DNA from: Mucilaginibacter sp. OK098
GTDB lineage: Bacteria > Bacteroidota > Bacteroidia > Sphingobacteriales > Sphingobacteriaceae
Length of the DNA stretch: 64,000 nt
Assembly (NCBI RefSeq): GCF_900142915.1
Contig: NZ_FRCM01000004.1
Span: forward strand, 124,001 to 188,000
Reading direction: 5' to 3'
Under the pieces are notes generated by a model. The model did not search any database and had not been told where the DNA came from. It saw only the letters and a list, made by a program, of their open reading frames with translations. A program made the position numbers and the translations under genes. Shown one piece after another: positions 1 through 9,612 of this stretch; the first letter of the stretch is position 1; every line of letters begins with the position of its first letter.

Positions 1-208
1 TTGATTTTACAATATGGTTGTTGCTTTTTAAATGGGTACCAGGCTTTGGGGAGCAACTTTGTATATTCTAAATCCAGGGAACCACAGGGCCTTATAATTT
101 ATTAAAGCAGCATTGTTTTAGATTTTACCTATATTATCCTGTATACCAATACCGTAGAACCTGTTCAAAAAATCGTATTTTAGATTAAAATATTTACACC
201 TACCGAAA

Positions 209-2071
209 ATGCATTTACCAAAGCCGATACCATACCTTATCAAGGTAGTGTTTTTTTGCCTTTGCCTTAATTATGCACAAGGCCAATCCGTGCTGATCCA
301 ACAGGAGCAGCACAGGCTCCCCTTCATAAAAGACAGCATCGGCCAGGTAAACTGCCTAAACCGGATAGGAATGCTTTACCACCTAAAAAACGCCGATAGC
401 TGTTTCTATTACGGCATTAAGGCTAAAGCTATAGCGATGAGACTCCATTACCCCAAAGGAAAAACGGATGCAGACAACGTTATTGCTTCTGCGCTTTACC
501 TGAGTGGGTTGTACAGGGAGTCGCTGGATTTGTTCAGTAAAGAGTTGTTAGCTTACAGGCAACAAGCAGATACGGCAAACACAGCCCAGGCATTATTGAA
601 CATGGCGACAGTGTATGCAGAAATTGGAGACAGCGTGAAAGCTAAAGTACTTTCCCGCCAGGCTATCCAAACCGGCAGAAGACTGAAACAGGACAGTATT
701 ATGAGCCTGGTATATGCCAATTATTGCCTGGTTAATGCCGCACTTCCTGATGACAGTGTTAGCTATTACCTGGATAGATCAAGAAAGGTTGCAGCAAGGT
801 ATAAAGATGAGCGGATGCTGATCGCTATCCTGCAGATAAAAGCGAATAACCTGCTTAATAAAGGGAGGAAACAGGAAGCCCTGCCGCTGATCAAGCAATC
901 TTTATCCGAATCGCGGGATGACGGGCTGGAATATTTTGAGATCAACTCGTTTGGATTATATGCCGCTTATTATGCAGACAAACCTGACAGTGTACTGAGT
1001 TACTATAATCGTGCCTACAAGCTGGTTCAGGAAAGGGGTTATGTTTTCATGAGGGTTAAGGTACTAAAGGTTATTTTAGCTTATACCGAAATGTCGGGCA
1101 ATAAGGATAAAATCGTAGGCGTTCACAATTTAATGGAAACGGCCTTAACGGCCGAGAATGATAAACTAAAAAAATTCATTGGCGATTACATCAAGTATAA
1201 TGCGATACAGGATGATAACACGTTGCTGGGAATCAGTAATAAAAGCAATAAAACCAAGATCTGGCTGTTGATTGCTGTTTGTACAGTAAGTATCCTGTTG
1301 ATCCTGATCGTTTCCCGTCAGTACCAGATCTCCCGCCATTTAAACCGGAAGATTGTCCAACAGAACAACCAAATGCAAAAAACGCTGATTGATTTGGAGC
1401 AGAGCCAGGAAGACAATACCCGGATGATGCAGATAGTAGCCCATGATCTGCGCAACCCCATTGGCGGAATAACCTCGGTAGCGACTATAATGCTGGAAGA
1501 CGAGGACCGATCGGCTGAAGACAGGATGATGCTGGAGCTTATTAAAACTTCAGGTCAAAACTCGCTTGAATTAGTAAGCGACCTGCTCCAGGTGCACACC
1601 CGGGTAGAAAACTTGAAAATAGAACCTGTAGACCTATCACTCATGTTGCATTATTGTGTTGACCTGTTGCGTTACAAGGCAGATGCCAAAGGGCAATATA
1701 TTAATTTACAAACCACACCTGTTATTTTATCTGTAAACCGGGAAAAGATGTGGCGGGTAGTTAGCAACCTGATTGCCAACGCAATTAAGTTTAGTCCTAG
1801 TGGCGCAAGTATCCTTGTAAAACTGGAAGAAAAAGAAAAACATGTAATTATTGCCGTAGAAGATCATGGTATCGGAATCCCTGTAGAGATAAAAGATAAA
1901 ATATTTGACATGTTTACCGAAGCAAGAAGACCCGGAACAGCCGGAGAACAGCCGTTTGGTTTAGGATTAGCCATTTCCAAACAAATTGTAGAGGCACATG
2001 GAGGTGAGATCTGGTTCAACAGCAAACGGAATAATGGAACAATCTTTTATGTAAAACTGCCAATAGTGTAA
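209..2071 (+). CDS. TPR-containing membrane sensor histidine kinase
   Basis: Two-component sensor kinase of 620 aa. A signal peptide (about residues 1-25) leads into a helical TPR-like region (about 50-330) that would sit in the periplasm. One membrane segment lies at about 349-367, followed by a short coiled coil. The HisKA motif VAHDLRNPIGG carries the phospho-accepting His412. The ATPase domain shows an N-box (NLIANAIKFSP, near 519), a G1 box (EDHGIGIP) and a G2 box (GLGLAISKQIVEAHGG). No receiver domain or adjacent response regulator is present, so it is an orphan kinase whose partner lies elsewhere. The gene converges on susD across a shared terminator. Family assignment is firm; the stimulus is unknown. 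Confidence 0.92.
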   Translation: MHLPKPIPYLIKVVFFCLCLNYAQGQSVLIQQEQHRLPFIKDSIGQVNCLNRIGMLYHLKNADSCFYYGIKAKAIAMRLHYPKGKTDADNVIASALYLSGLYRESLDLFSKELLAYRQQADTANTAQALLNMATVYAEIGDSVKAKVLSRQAIQTGRRLKQDSIMSLVYANYCLVNAALPDDSVSYYLDRSRKVAARYKDERMLIAILQIKANNLLNKGRKQEALPLIKQSLSESRDDGLEYFEINSFGLYAAYYADKPDSVLSYYNRAYKLVQERGYVFMRVKVLKVILAYTEMSGNKDKIVGVHNLMETALTAENDKLKKFIGDYIKYNAIQDDNTLLGISNKSNKTKIWLLIAVCTVSILLILIVSRQYQISRHLNRKIVQQNNQMQKTLIDLEQSQEDNTRMMQIVAHDLRNPIGGITSVATIMLEDEDRSAEDRMMLELIKTSGQNSLELVSDLLQVHTRVENLKIEPVDLSLMLHYCVDLLRYKADAKGQYINLQTTPVILSVNREKMWRVVSNLIANAIKFSPSGASILVKLEEKEKHVIIAVEDHGIGIPVEIKDKIFDMFTEARRPGTAGEQPFGLGLAISKQIVEAHGGEIWFNSKRNNGTIFYVKLPIV

Positions 2072-2122
2072 TAACGTTTTTAACCAGGTGCTGTATTGGT
2101 GGGTATTTACGATGGGAAAATA

Positions 2123-2158
2123 AAAAGAGACAGCCTAAAAATAGACTGTCTCTCTTTG
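2123..2158. terminator. Bidirectional Rho-independent terminator
   Basis: The arms AAAGAGACAG (2124-2133) and CTGTCTCTCTTT (2146-2157) form a stem with A-rich and T-rich flanks on both sides. It lies between the convergent kinase gene and susD, so it can stop transcription from either direction. Confidence 0.7.
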
Positions 2159-2175
2159 TTACTCCAAATATGGTT

Positions 2176-3654
2176 TTACCAACCAGGGTTTTGCGTTAAA
2201 TTTTTATTAAGCGTCATATCATATGGAGGTATTGCCCATACGAACTTATTATCAGTAGCGGCAATGGTTAAGGTAATGCCCTGCCCTAAAAGAACATCAG
2301 CGTTTTGAGGGGTGCCCCTTGTGAAGCCCAAATGCCAGCGTTTAAGGTCATCTAAACGGAAGCCTTCAAAGGCAAGTTCAAGGGTCCTTTCATTCCTGAT
2401 CGCATCTGTTAAAGCAGTTCCGCTGGCGTTAATTGTACTTCCGGCTACACGTGCGGCATGCAATAAATTAAGATATTTTAAAGCATTTGCCTCATCAGAA
2501 TTACCAGCGGCAGCCTCAGCGGCTATCAAATACATTTCGCCGATACGAAATACCTTCGATGCATTAACCCCGTTAGAAATTGTGCCTTTAGGATAAAATG
2601 CGGGATTACCCGGATATTTAAATACTAAATTAAGATTGGCTTTAACGTCGTTTATATTTACCGGAAGATTGGAGAAATAGGTGGCTTTGCGTATATCTGT
2701 ATTAGCGTACATATCAACTATCGATTTTGTTGGAAGATATGAAGGATTATAAGCCTTTGTGCTATTTGTAAAATTTGTAAAGGTTAAATTACCGCCAGCC
2801 AGTTCAGTTATGCTGGCAAAGCATTGGTAAATATCTTCTTGCGTACCATCATTATACCAGTAATTTTGCAGATCTGCCAAATTATTAACAAGTGGATATT
2901 TCCCGCTGTTAATTAATTTAGTGGCAGCAGCGTATGCCCCGGCCCAATCATGCATGTGCAGCCTTACCCTTGCCTCTAATGCTGTAGCTACATCTATGTT
3001 AAAGGAGTGAGCTCCCTGTGCACCCGTAACGCCTGCAAGCAAACCTTCTGCTGTTGTAATATCTGATAAGATCTGATCATAAACAGCCTTAACACTTGCC
3101 CTGGCAGGCAATGCATTTATATCGTAGGTTAAAACCAGGGGAACACCCGGATTTGCAGCAGCACTGTTAGCATCGTCATAAGCTTTACCATATCTTACTA
3201 TTAACGCATGATAGTAAAAGGCCCTTGCCAGGTAAAGATCGCCTGTATATTGGCTTAATTTCGCAGCATCGGCTGCACTGGTGGTTTTAATGGTTTTAAA
3301 CCCTGCAATAGCAATATTAATCTGGGTAATATTACCATAATTCCCCCACGTACCGCCTACATCACCGGCTTGAAGAAACGCCCCCCATTTGTATAAATCG
3401 GTATTGTTATTACCGTTACTCAAGGTAATATTTAATTGATCGGCCTGTATATCAGTCACTGCGCCAGCAATAGACTGGGCGCCCCTGAAGTTTGCGTAGG
3501 TGCCTATATCCCACTTTAATGCATCGCTTATCGACTCAAAACCAGTATTGAGGTCAATTGAATCATGCGGGTGTATAGCATCAATTTTTTTGCAGGCAGT
3601 AATAACCGTAAGGATCATTAGCCCGGCCATAAAATATATATTGTATCTTTTCAT
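2176..3654 (-). CDS. SusD/RagB-family outer-membrane lipoprotein
   Basis: Surface glycan- or nutrient-binding lipoprotein that partners the SusC-type porin encoded 32 bp upstream. I chose the start at 3654 (492 aa) because it begins MKRYNIYF and gives a clean lipoprotein signal, with lipobox VITAC and Cys21. A start 12 bp further upstream (3666) is also open. The SusD N-terminal helical/TPR part is visible (for example DLYLARAFYYHALIVRYG), as is the C-terminal SusD_RagB part (RNERTLELAFEGFRLDDLKRW). No glycoside hydrolase or other degradative gene lies nearby, so the substrate cannot be predicted. The family is certain. Confidence 0.93.
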   Translation of the reverse strand: MKRYNIYFMAGLMILTVITACKKIDAIHPHDSIDLNTGFESISDALKWDIGTYANFRGAQSIAGAVTDIQADQLNITLSNGNNNTDLYKWGAFLQAGDVGGTWGNYGNITQINIAIAGFKTIKTTSAADAAKLSQYTGDLYLARAFYYHALIVRYGKAYDDANSAAANPGVPLVLTYDINALPARASVKAVYDQILSDITTAEGLLAGVTGAQGAHSFNIDVATALEARVRLHMHDWAGAYAAATKLINSGKYPLVNNLADLQNYWYNDGTQEDIYQCFASITELAGGNLTFTNFTNSTKAYNPSYLPTKSIVDMYANTDIRKATYFSNLPVNINDVKANLNLVFKYPGNPAFYPKGTISNGVNASKVFRIGEMYLIAAEAAAGNSDEANALKYLNLLHAARVAGSTINASGTALTDAIRNERTLELAFEGFRLDDLKRWHLGFTRGTPQNADVLLGQGITLTIAATDNKFVWAIPPYDMTLNKNLTQNPGW

Positions 3655-3686
3655 GTCTGTTATCATTTAAATTATACTTTAATTTT

Positions 3687-6600
3687 TCAGAAGGTAGCTT
3701 CAAGGCCCAGTGAATATTGTTTAGTGCTTGGAAATTGACCATAAGATAAGTTTGAATCAATTTCCGGATCGGGACCAGTGTATTTGGTAATAGTAAACAG
3801 GTTACGCCCTTCCAGGAAAATCTTGAAAGCCTTTAACACTTTTGTATGCTCCAGAAGCGACTTAGGCACTGAATAACTTAACGTAAGATCTTTCAAACGC
3901 ATGAATGACGCATCCTGAATCAGACTTGAATCAAACTGAGTTAGCTGATAGTTATTAATATCAGGGAACTGAGTTACGTCTCCCGGTTTTTTCCAGTAAT
4001 TCTGTACAATTTTATATGCGTTGTAGCCCACCGGATAAACGTTGGGGTTTTGGAAATAATAACCGTCATTGCTTAACAGGTGTTTCCCTAAAGCATAATA
4101 GAACATTACTTCCAGGCTAAACCCTTTATATCCGCCGTTAAAGCCAAAGCTGCCTGTTGACGGTGCAAACTGACCAATACCCGAGTTCTGCTGCAGTGCA
4201 TCACTGTTAAAATCGCTTGTTACAGCTTTAGGATCTTTACGGGTGATGGATGGATTTGAGCCAGGCAGATACCATTGCGGCGCTCCTGTTTGAGAATTAA
4301 CACCTGCAAACAACGGAAGATAAAAGTTTACTGGCTGTCCTACTACCCATGCCTGTAAAAAGCCAGGTTGCGGGAAACTGCTCCTGCCCTGGAATAACTT
4401 AGTGATCTTGTTATGGGTAATCTCGTTCTTTAAGAAAAAGGTAAGGTAACCGTTGTGTACTTTATCCTTCCATAAATCGACTGCAAGATCAATATCGAAC
4501 CCTTTGTTTTGTAAGGTACCCGTATTTTGTGTAATGGTTGTGAACCCCGATGTTGTAGGAAAGGGAACATCTATCAGCATTTGCGAAGTAACATCAATAT
4601 AATAGGAAACATCCAACCTAATCCTGTCAAGCACAGCCACGTTCATCCCAAAAGTGGTTTTCTGGTGCTGTTCCCATGTTAAATACGGAGACCCGGGGTT
4701 GGTTACATTGTACCCCAGCGTATTATTATAAGGACCGGCGTTGCCTATTAATGCAAGACTTGTATAGTTACCAATCAAAGAGTTTCCGGAAGTCCCGGTG
4801 TTTGCCTTTAGTGTTAGGTTATCTATCCATGAAACATCCTTTAAAAAATTCTCCTTCTTGGCTTCCCAGCCTAAACCACCAGACCAAAAAGTACCCGAAC
4901 GATGCGCTACACTAAACCTTGACGATGCATCGTTACGGATAGAGGCAACTGCATAATATTTTTCATTAAAATCATAATTCAGTTTGCCGAAATATGAATT
5001 ATAAACATATTCATAGTTATAAGAGCCTATATCCCTTGGGCTGGCTATGGTATTTCCGAGTAATATTAAACGGTTATCGGTTAATCCCTGACCGGAAGCA
5101 GAAAAACCCTGATCGCCACCGTCTGAATATTCCTGGCCAGCCAGGGCGGTGATATGGTTTACTGCGCCTACAGTAAATGCATATTCTGCTGTGTTAGTGA
5201 ATGTTTTTCTCACATTTCTTTCATAACTCTCGCTGTTTGTACCCAGTTTAGAACCAACACCAAGGTATGAAGGTAATGTTAAGGTTGAATTTGTAAAATC
5301 ATAGCCATTTAAGCCTGCCTGGGATTTAAGGGTTAGCCCGCTAATTGGTTTAACCTGAACATATGCTGTTGGGTTAAAGGTAAACTTACTGTTGTTGATC
5401 GGATTTTGGCTGGTACGGTAATAAGGGTCGTAACGATTGCCCCAGCCGGGAATGGTTACATATCTTGAGCCGTCAGGAGCATAAGGGCTGGCATACGGAG
5501 GGGCGAACATGCCCAACCCGCCATTTGTACTGTTAGCCGTGAAAGGGTTAGTATGCGTAATATCATAGGTAAGCGCCATGTTTAAGCCAACCTGTGTCCA
5601 TTTATTTACCGTTGAGCTTATATTTGAGCGCAGATTATAACGATTATATCCGGATTCAGCAGCTATACCTACAGATTTGAGATAACCACCGGATATATAA
5701 TAAGTGGTTTTGCCGCCGCCGCCAGATATAGCTACATTTTCTTGCGCGGTTGGTGCATTCCTTTTATAATAATAATTATACCATTTGGTATCGGCATTCT
5801 TCACCGGTATTGCCGCTAAAACAGCATCCAGTTGGGCCTGGGTTTGCAGGCCTGAACTTACATCAAAATTCTCCAATTCCTTGGCATTCATAAAGCTGTG
5901 AAAAAATTTGTAGCTTGCTATGCTCGAAAGGCTGTACTGGCTGGTTAATGTAATGGTAGCAGGCTTATTGAACGAACCATGATTGGTATTGATAATAATT
6001 ACACCATTGGCTGCCTGCGCACCATATATAGACAGCGCTGTTGCATCCTTTAAAATTTTCCAGTCATGAATATCATTAGGGTTTAATGTCAATACTGTAG
6101 CTAAGTCAATAGGAGTACCATCAAGGATTACATAAGGGTCAGTGCCTGATGTTAAAGAGCCTAAACCGTGAAGCCGGATAGATGGTACCGTCGATGGTTC
6201 GCCTGAGCCTGATAAGATACTCAAGCCTGGAACCCTGCCCTGCAAGGCGTCCAATGCATTGGGCACCGGCTTGTCATCGGTTTCAGCTCCTGAAACTGTA
6301 ACTACTGTTGATACAACTTTTTCAGTTGCAGCATTTGGTGTGCCGTACCCCCCTAAAACCACTACTTCGTTTAACCCAAAAGATTGCGATTTTAGTTTAA
6401 CTAGAATATTACCGGAAGTTGCTCTAATTTCCTGTGTAATATATCCAATAAAAGAGATCTGTAAAATTGAATTTTCTTCAACATTTTTTAAAGTGAACGT
6501 CCCATTTACATCAACAACAGTACTTTGGTTACCCTTTTTTACTTTAACGGTAGCTCCCTTTAAAGGCACTCCGGCTGTATCGACAACCTTACCAGTAACT

Positions 6601-7004
6601 GTAATAAGCTGCACAGACGCTGCAGCTTGTATATTAACTGCCGGTGTTCCTTCTTTTATAACAATTGAATTTTCATAAAAAGTGTAAACCAATGGCATTC
6701 CCTGCAGACAGGCTTTCATCACTTCATCCAAAGAAGAATTATCAAAATCCGCATTGATTTTTTGGCTGGCTTTAAGCTTATTTGGCTGATATAATACATC
6801 ATGACCCGTTTGCTTTTTAATTTCTTTAAAAACCTGTTTAAGCGTTATCTCTTTCTTTTTTAAGCTTACTCGTTGAGCATAGGTGAATGCATTTACCTGC
6901 ATTAAGCTTACAATCAATAAAACAATAGTCAGTTTCATTATCAGCAGGAACTTTGTTATACGGCCTTGCAGCCAGCATAAAGAATTAGTATAAATTTTAT
7001 ACAT
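3687..7004 (-). CDS. SusC/RagA-family TonB-dependent receptor with STN domain
   Basis: TonB-dependent outer-membrane transporter of 1105 aa. After a signal region (about 23-45) comes an STN domain (about 50-120, with LKQVFKEIKKQTGHDVLY), which in this family touches a FecR anti-sigma factor in the periplasm. Then come a carboxypeptidase-regulatory-like fold (about 135-210, VTGKVVDTAGVPLKGATV), the plug (about 225-340, containing DALQGRVPGLSI and YGAQAANGVIIINT) and a long beta-barrel ending in a terminal Phe. A FecR gene and an ECF sigma gene lie just upstream on the same strand. This suggests substrate-induced surface signalling that activates its own susCD expression. Confidence 0.94.
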   Translation of the reverse strand: MYKIYTNSLCWLQGRITKFLLIMKLTIVLLIVSLMQVNAFTYAQRVSLKKKEITLKQVFKEIKKQTGHDVLYQPNKLKASQKINADFDNSSLDEVMKACLQGMPLVYTFYENSIVIKEGTPAVNIQAAASVQLITVTGKVVDTAGVPLKGATVKVKKGNQSTVVDVNGTFTLKNVEENSILQISFIGYITQEIRATSGNILVKLKSQSFGLNEVVVLGGYGTPNAATEKVVSTVVTVSGAETDDKPVPNALDALQGRVPGLSILSGSGEPSTVPSIRLHGLGSLTSGTDPYVILDGTPIDLATVLTLNPNDIHDWKILKDATALSIYGAQAANGVIIINTNHGSFNKPATITLTSQYSLSSIASYKFFHSFMNAKELENFDVSSGLQTQAQLDAVLAAIPVKNADTKWYNYYYKRNAPTAQENVAISGGGGKTTYYISGGYLKSVGIAAESGYNRYNLRSNISSTVNKWTQVGLNMALTYDITHTNPFTANSTNGGLGMFAPPYASPYAPDGSRYVTIPGWGNRYDPYYRTSQNPINNSKFTFNPTAYVQVKPISGLTLKSQAGLNGYDFTNSTLTLPSYLGVGSKLGTNSESYERNVRKTFTNTAEYAFTVGAVNHITALAGQEYSDGGDQGFSASGQGLTDNRLILLGNTIASPRDIGSYNYEYVYNSYFGKLNYDFNEKYYAVASIRNDASSRFSVAHRSGTFWSGGLGWEAKKENFLKDVSWIDNLTLKANTGTSGNSLIGNYTSLALIGNAGPYNNTLGYNVTNPGSPYLTWEQHQKTTFGMNVAVLDRIRLDVSYYIDVTSQMLIDVPFPTTSGFTTITQNTGTLQNKGFDIDLAVDLWKDKVHNGYLTFFLKNEITHNKITKLFQGRSSFPQPGFLQAWVVGQPVNFYLPLFAGVNSQTGAPQWYLPGSNPSITRKDPKAVTSDFNSDALQQNSGIGQFAPSTGSFGFNGGYKGFSLEVMFYYALGKHLLSNDGYYFQNPNVYPVGYNAYKIVQNYWKKPGDVTQFPDINNYQLTQFDSSLIQDASFMRLKDLTLSYSVPKSLLEHTKVLKAFKIFLEGRNLFTITKYTGPDPEIDSNLSYGQFPSTKQYSLGLEATF

Positions 7005-7068
7005 TTGATTATCTGTTTAAATTAAAAATAGTAGTCAACACACTGTTCGGTTTGATCAGACATTCTCT

Positions 7069-7101
7069 TCAGGGGTGTTGCAAGCACCCCTGATTTTTTT
7101 T
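7069..7101. other. Hairpin in the fecR-susC intergenic region
   Basis: The arms TCAGGGGTG (7069-7077) and CACCCCTGA (7085-7093) form a perfect 9-bp stem with a 7-nt loop. The T-run (7094-7101) follows the stem on the plus strand, so it reads as a plus-strand terminator although no plus-strand gene ends here. On the minus transcript it sits in the susC leader with an A-run before it and no U-run after it. Confidence 0.5.
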
Positions 7102-7205
7102 ATACTGATCACCGGTTGATTTTTACCGTTAAGCGTCTTCTTCCAGGTTTTTCATTTCGATTAAGTTTAGTTAATAATTAATTTATTGTTATTGTTTGGA
7201 TAAGG

Positions 7206-8339
7206 TTACTTCGTTACCAATATTTTATTGTCTTCTATTTTAAAATGGGCCGCATTTGTTAATTCAAGGGTTTTAATTACCTGCGAAACATTTTTATATC
7301 TTGATACACTACCGCTAAAAAGCTGGTATTTTGCCGTGTTATTACCATATTCTACGTCTAAATTATACCAGCGGCCAACTTTCTTCATGATGCTTTCCAG
7401 GCTTTCATCGTTAAATTCAAAATACCCGTTTTTCCAGGCCAGGGCATCGTCGGTATCTACCATTTCTACTTTTAGATTGTAATCATCAACCAGCGACTGT
7501 TGTCCCGGCTTTATTACAATAGTATTATGGCTGGTGAACGAAGAAACCCTTACCGATCCTTCAACCAATGTTGTCCTGGTAATACGCTCATCTTCGTAGG
7601 CATAAATATTAAAGTGAGTTCCCAAAACTTCCACTTCCTGCAGCCGAGTTTTTACCTTAAACGGAGAAGACTGTTTATGTACAACTTCAAAATATGCCTC
7701 ACCATTTAATTCTACCATGCGCTCCTTTTTATCAAATACAACAGGGTATTTAACTGTTGATGCCGCATTAAGCCAAACGTGTGAACCATCTGGCAGAATC
7801 AACTGATATTGCTCGCCTTTTGCTGTAGTTAGCGTATTAAACTGCGTTTTAAGTGAGTCTTTACCCGGTGCTGCATTTGCCTTGTAAATAATCTCTCCCG
7901 ATTTGGTTTTATTAATGATTACACCTGCATCGCTGGCGAGCTGCCCATCCGAAACATCATTAAGTATAATTTTCTTCCCGTTTGATAAAATCAGCGTCGC
8001 CCTGTTTTTACCAGGTCTGGCATCTTTTTTGGTTACTTTAGCAGTGTAAGCGTTATCTTTTTTATGCAGGATAAAGTAAGCACCGAAAGAAAGAAAAATC
8101 AATAATGATGCTGCAACTGCTAGCCTGTGCCAGTTAGACTTCGGTGCTGGCTCCTCGTATTTAAATACCAGGTTACTGCGGATAAGCTCTAAATTTTCAT
8201 CAAGGTCAACATCGCTTAGTTCATTATTAGTGCTTTCAGCTTGTTTAAGGTACCAACTTTCAAGAGCTGCCTTTTCATCAGGATTTAACTTCCCTTTACC
8301 GTACTTTTTTAAAAGCGATATTATCTGTTTGTCGGTCAT
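7206..8339 (-). CDS. FecR-family anti-sigma factor
   Basis: Inner-membrane anti-sigma regulator of 377 aa. The cytoplasmic N-terminus (1-70), which would hold the ECF sigma factor, is followed by one membrane segment (about 72-92, HRLAVAASLLIFLSFGAYFI). The periplasmic FecR domain lies at about 165-260 (GEQYQLILPDGSHVWLNAAS, then ELNGEAYFEV). The C-terminal DUF4974 part lies at about 305-375 (FNDESLESIMKKVGRWYNL) and would contact the STN domain of the SusC protein. The gene lies between the sigma factor (364 bp upstream) and susC (201 bp downstream). The family is certain and the signalling role follows from the gene order. Confidence 0.94.
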   Translation of the reverse strand: MTDKQIISLLKKYGKGKLNPDEKAALESWYLKQAESTNNELSDVDLDENLELIRSNLVFKYEEPAPKSNWHRLAVAASLLIFLSFGAYFILHKKDNAYTAKVTKKDARPGKNRATLILSNGKKIILNDVSDGQLASDAGVIINKTKSGEIIYKANAAPGKDSLKTQFNTLTTAKGEQYQLILPDGSHVWLNAASTVKYPVVFDKKERMVELNGEAYFEVVHKQSSPFKVKTRLQEVEVLGTHFNIYAYEDERITRTTLVEGSVRVSSFTSHNTIVIKPGQQSLVDDYNLKVEMVDTDDALAWKNGYFEFNDESLESIMKKVGRWYNLDVEYGNNTAKYQLFSGSVSRYKNVSQVIKTLELTNAAHFKIEDNKILVTK

Positions 8340-8703
8340 AGTTAACAGGGATTTCCCTTAATAACCTATAAGACGGCAAAGTCATCTTAAAGTATTAGAG
8401 AAACAGAAAAAAAAATTACAATTTGATAAACAGGATTTAACAATACTCTTTCCCGGAATTAATAAAAGTTGGAGCACGGATCATTTTTCCCATGATAGCT
8501 CAAGGGCAAATCAAATTCCAAGTAATTATTTAACTGACTTTAAGCTAGTTATATTTTAACAGATAAATATTGGCGTCCGCTTCCGATACAACCAATGTTC
8601 GGAACCGGATAATAATAGACTTAGAAGAAAGTATTTTAGATGGAATCAAAAGTGAAACCAATAAATAAAGAAAAAGAGCCACAGAGGATGTTGCTTTTAA
8701 ATT
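8340..8703. other. Gap between sigma and fecR genes
   Basis: This AT-rich 364-bp stretch has no credible reading frame. Such regulators are usually packed closely, so the gap probably holds the fecR promoter, perhaps the sigma-dependent one. I could not pick out a convincing promoter or operator. Confidence 0.3.
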
Positions 8704-9276
8704 TTAAAAAAACAGAAATATTGCGGATATGGAGGTAAGCTTTAGCCTTAAAATTTTAACAGCATTGTGAACCTGCTGTTTTACTGTTTTATCAGATATA
8801 TTTAATTGCTGACCTATTTGCTTATAAGATAGCTCGTCCTGGCGGCTCAATTCAAATACAGTGCGCATTTTTGATGGCAATGCGGCAATTTCCTTTTCAA
8901 TAATAGTTGCTAATTGTTTTTCTCTGATTTGCCCATCTGCAGTATAATTACCCTCTGCTATGAAGTCGCGAATAGAGTCTGCATATTTAGAGATAACCTT
9001 TTGGTGGCTAATCAGGTCAAAGATCCGGTTCCGCACCGAGCTATATAAATAAGCTGATAAAGAACTTTTAAAGCTAAGGTTTTCTCTTTTATCCCATAAG
9101 GTTAAAAAAACATCCTGAATTACATCGTTAGCCTCCTCCTGGTTGTTAAGCAAGCGGAAAGCATGCCTATATAAAATTACTTTATACCGGTCAAAAATTT
9201 CTGTATAGACAAGTGGGTTGCCTTCTTTTAAAATGGCAGCTAATTCCCGATCGGTGAATTTGCTGTAGTCTGTCAT
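8704..9276 (-). CDS. RNA polymerase ECF-type sigma-70 factor
   Basis: ECF sigma factor of 190 aa, usual length for the Bacteroidetes FecI-like group. Region 2 is at about 20-90 (YTEIFDRYKVILYRHAFRLL and the promoter-melting part near VFLTLWDKRENL). Region 4 is at about 125-180, with helix-turn-helix sequence DELSYKQIGQQLNISDKTVK. It probably directs RNA polymerase to the downstream fecR-susC-susD genes when released by the FecR protein. A promoter of the Bacteroidetes primary type lies 36 bp upstream of the start. Confidence 0.95.
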   Translation of the reverse strand: MTDYSKFTDRELAAILKEGNPLVYTEIFDRYKVILYRHAFRLLNNQEEANDVIQDVFLTLWDKRENLSFKSSLSAYLYSSVRNRIFDLISHQKVISKYADSIRDFIAEGNYTADGQIREKQLATIIEKEIAALPSKMRTVFELSRQDELSYKQIGQQLNISDKTVKQQVHNAVKILRLKLTSISAIFLFF

Positions 9277-9311
9277 TAAGCTTAAGTATTATTAAATTGT
9301 TAATAGTTGAA

Positions 9312-9343
9312 CAATAATAACGTATTTTCCAGTACGTAACAAA
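9312..9343 (-). promoter_or_regulatory. Putative Bacteroidetes primary promoter for the ECF sigma gene
   Basis: On the minus strand TTTG (9340-9343) is followed after exactly 20 nt by TATTATTG (9312-9319). This is one mismatch from the TAnnTTTG -7 element, at the spacing known for the Bacteroidetes housekeeping sigma factor. Nothing else is visible in the 336-bp gap between the divergent sigma and helicase genes. Confidence 0.45.
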
Positions 9344-9612
9344 TTTACTACGTTATCTGCCTAAGGGATTTTAAATAATTTGCTTGCGGTGCTTTAAGTA
9401 GTCTTCTGAGCCGGATTGTATCTCTTTTATTATGGAGTTTAGGTTTCTAAATATAAATGTGTTTTGTGGCTCATTTGAATAAGCTCAAAATTCAATCCGC
9501 CTGGATACGAAAACAGAACTCATTTAAATAAAATCTCTTCAAGCCCGGTTTTGGGCGAATTTCTTCATTTACAATTGCAAACACTAAAATTATTAGCATA
9601 ACTTTACCGCCG

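Noticed and set aside
6259..6678. A 139-aa plus-strand frame inside the susC gene
   Set aside because: It is antisense to well-conserved SusC plug sequence and has no recognisable domain.
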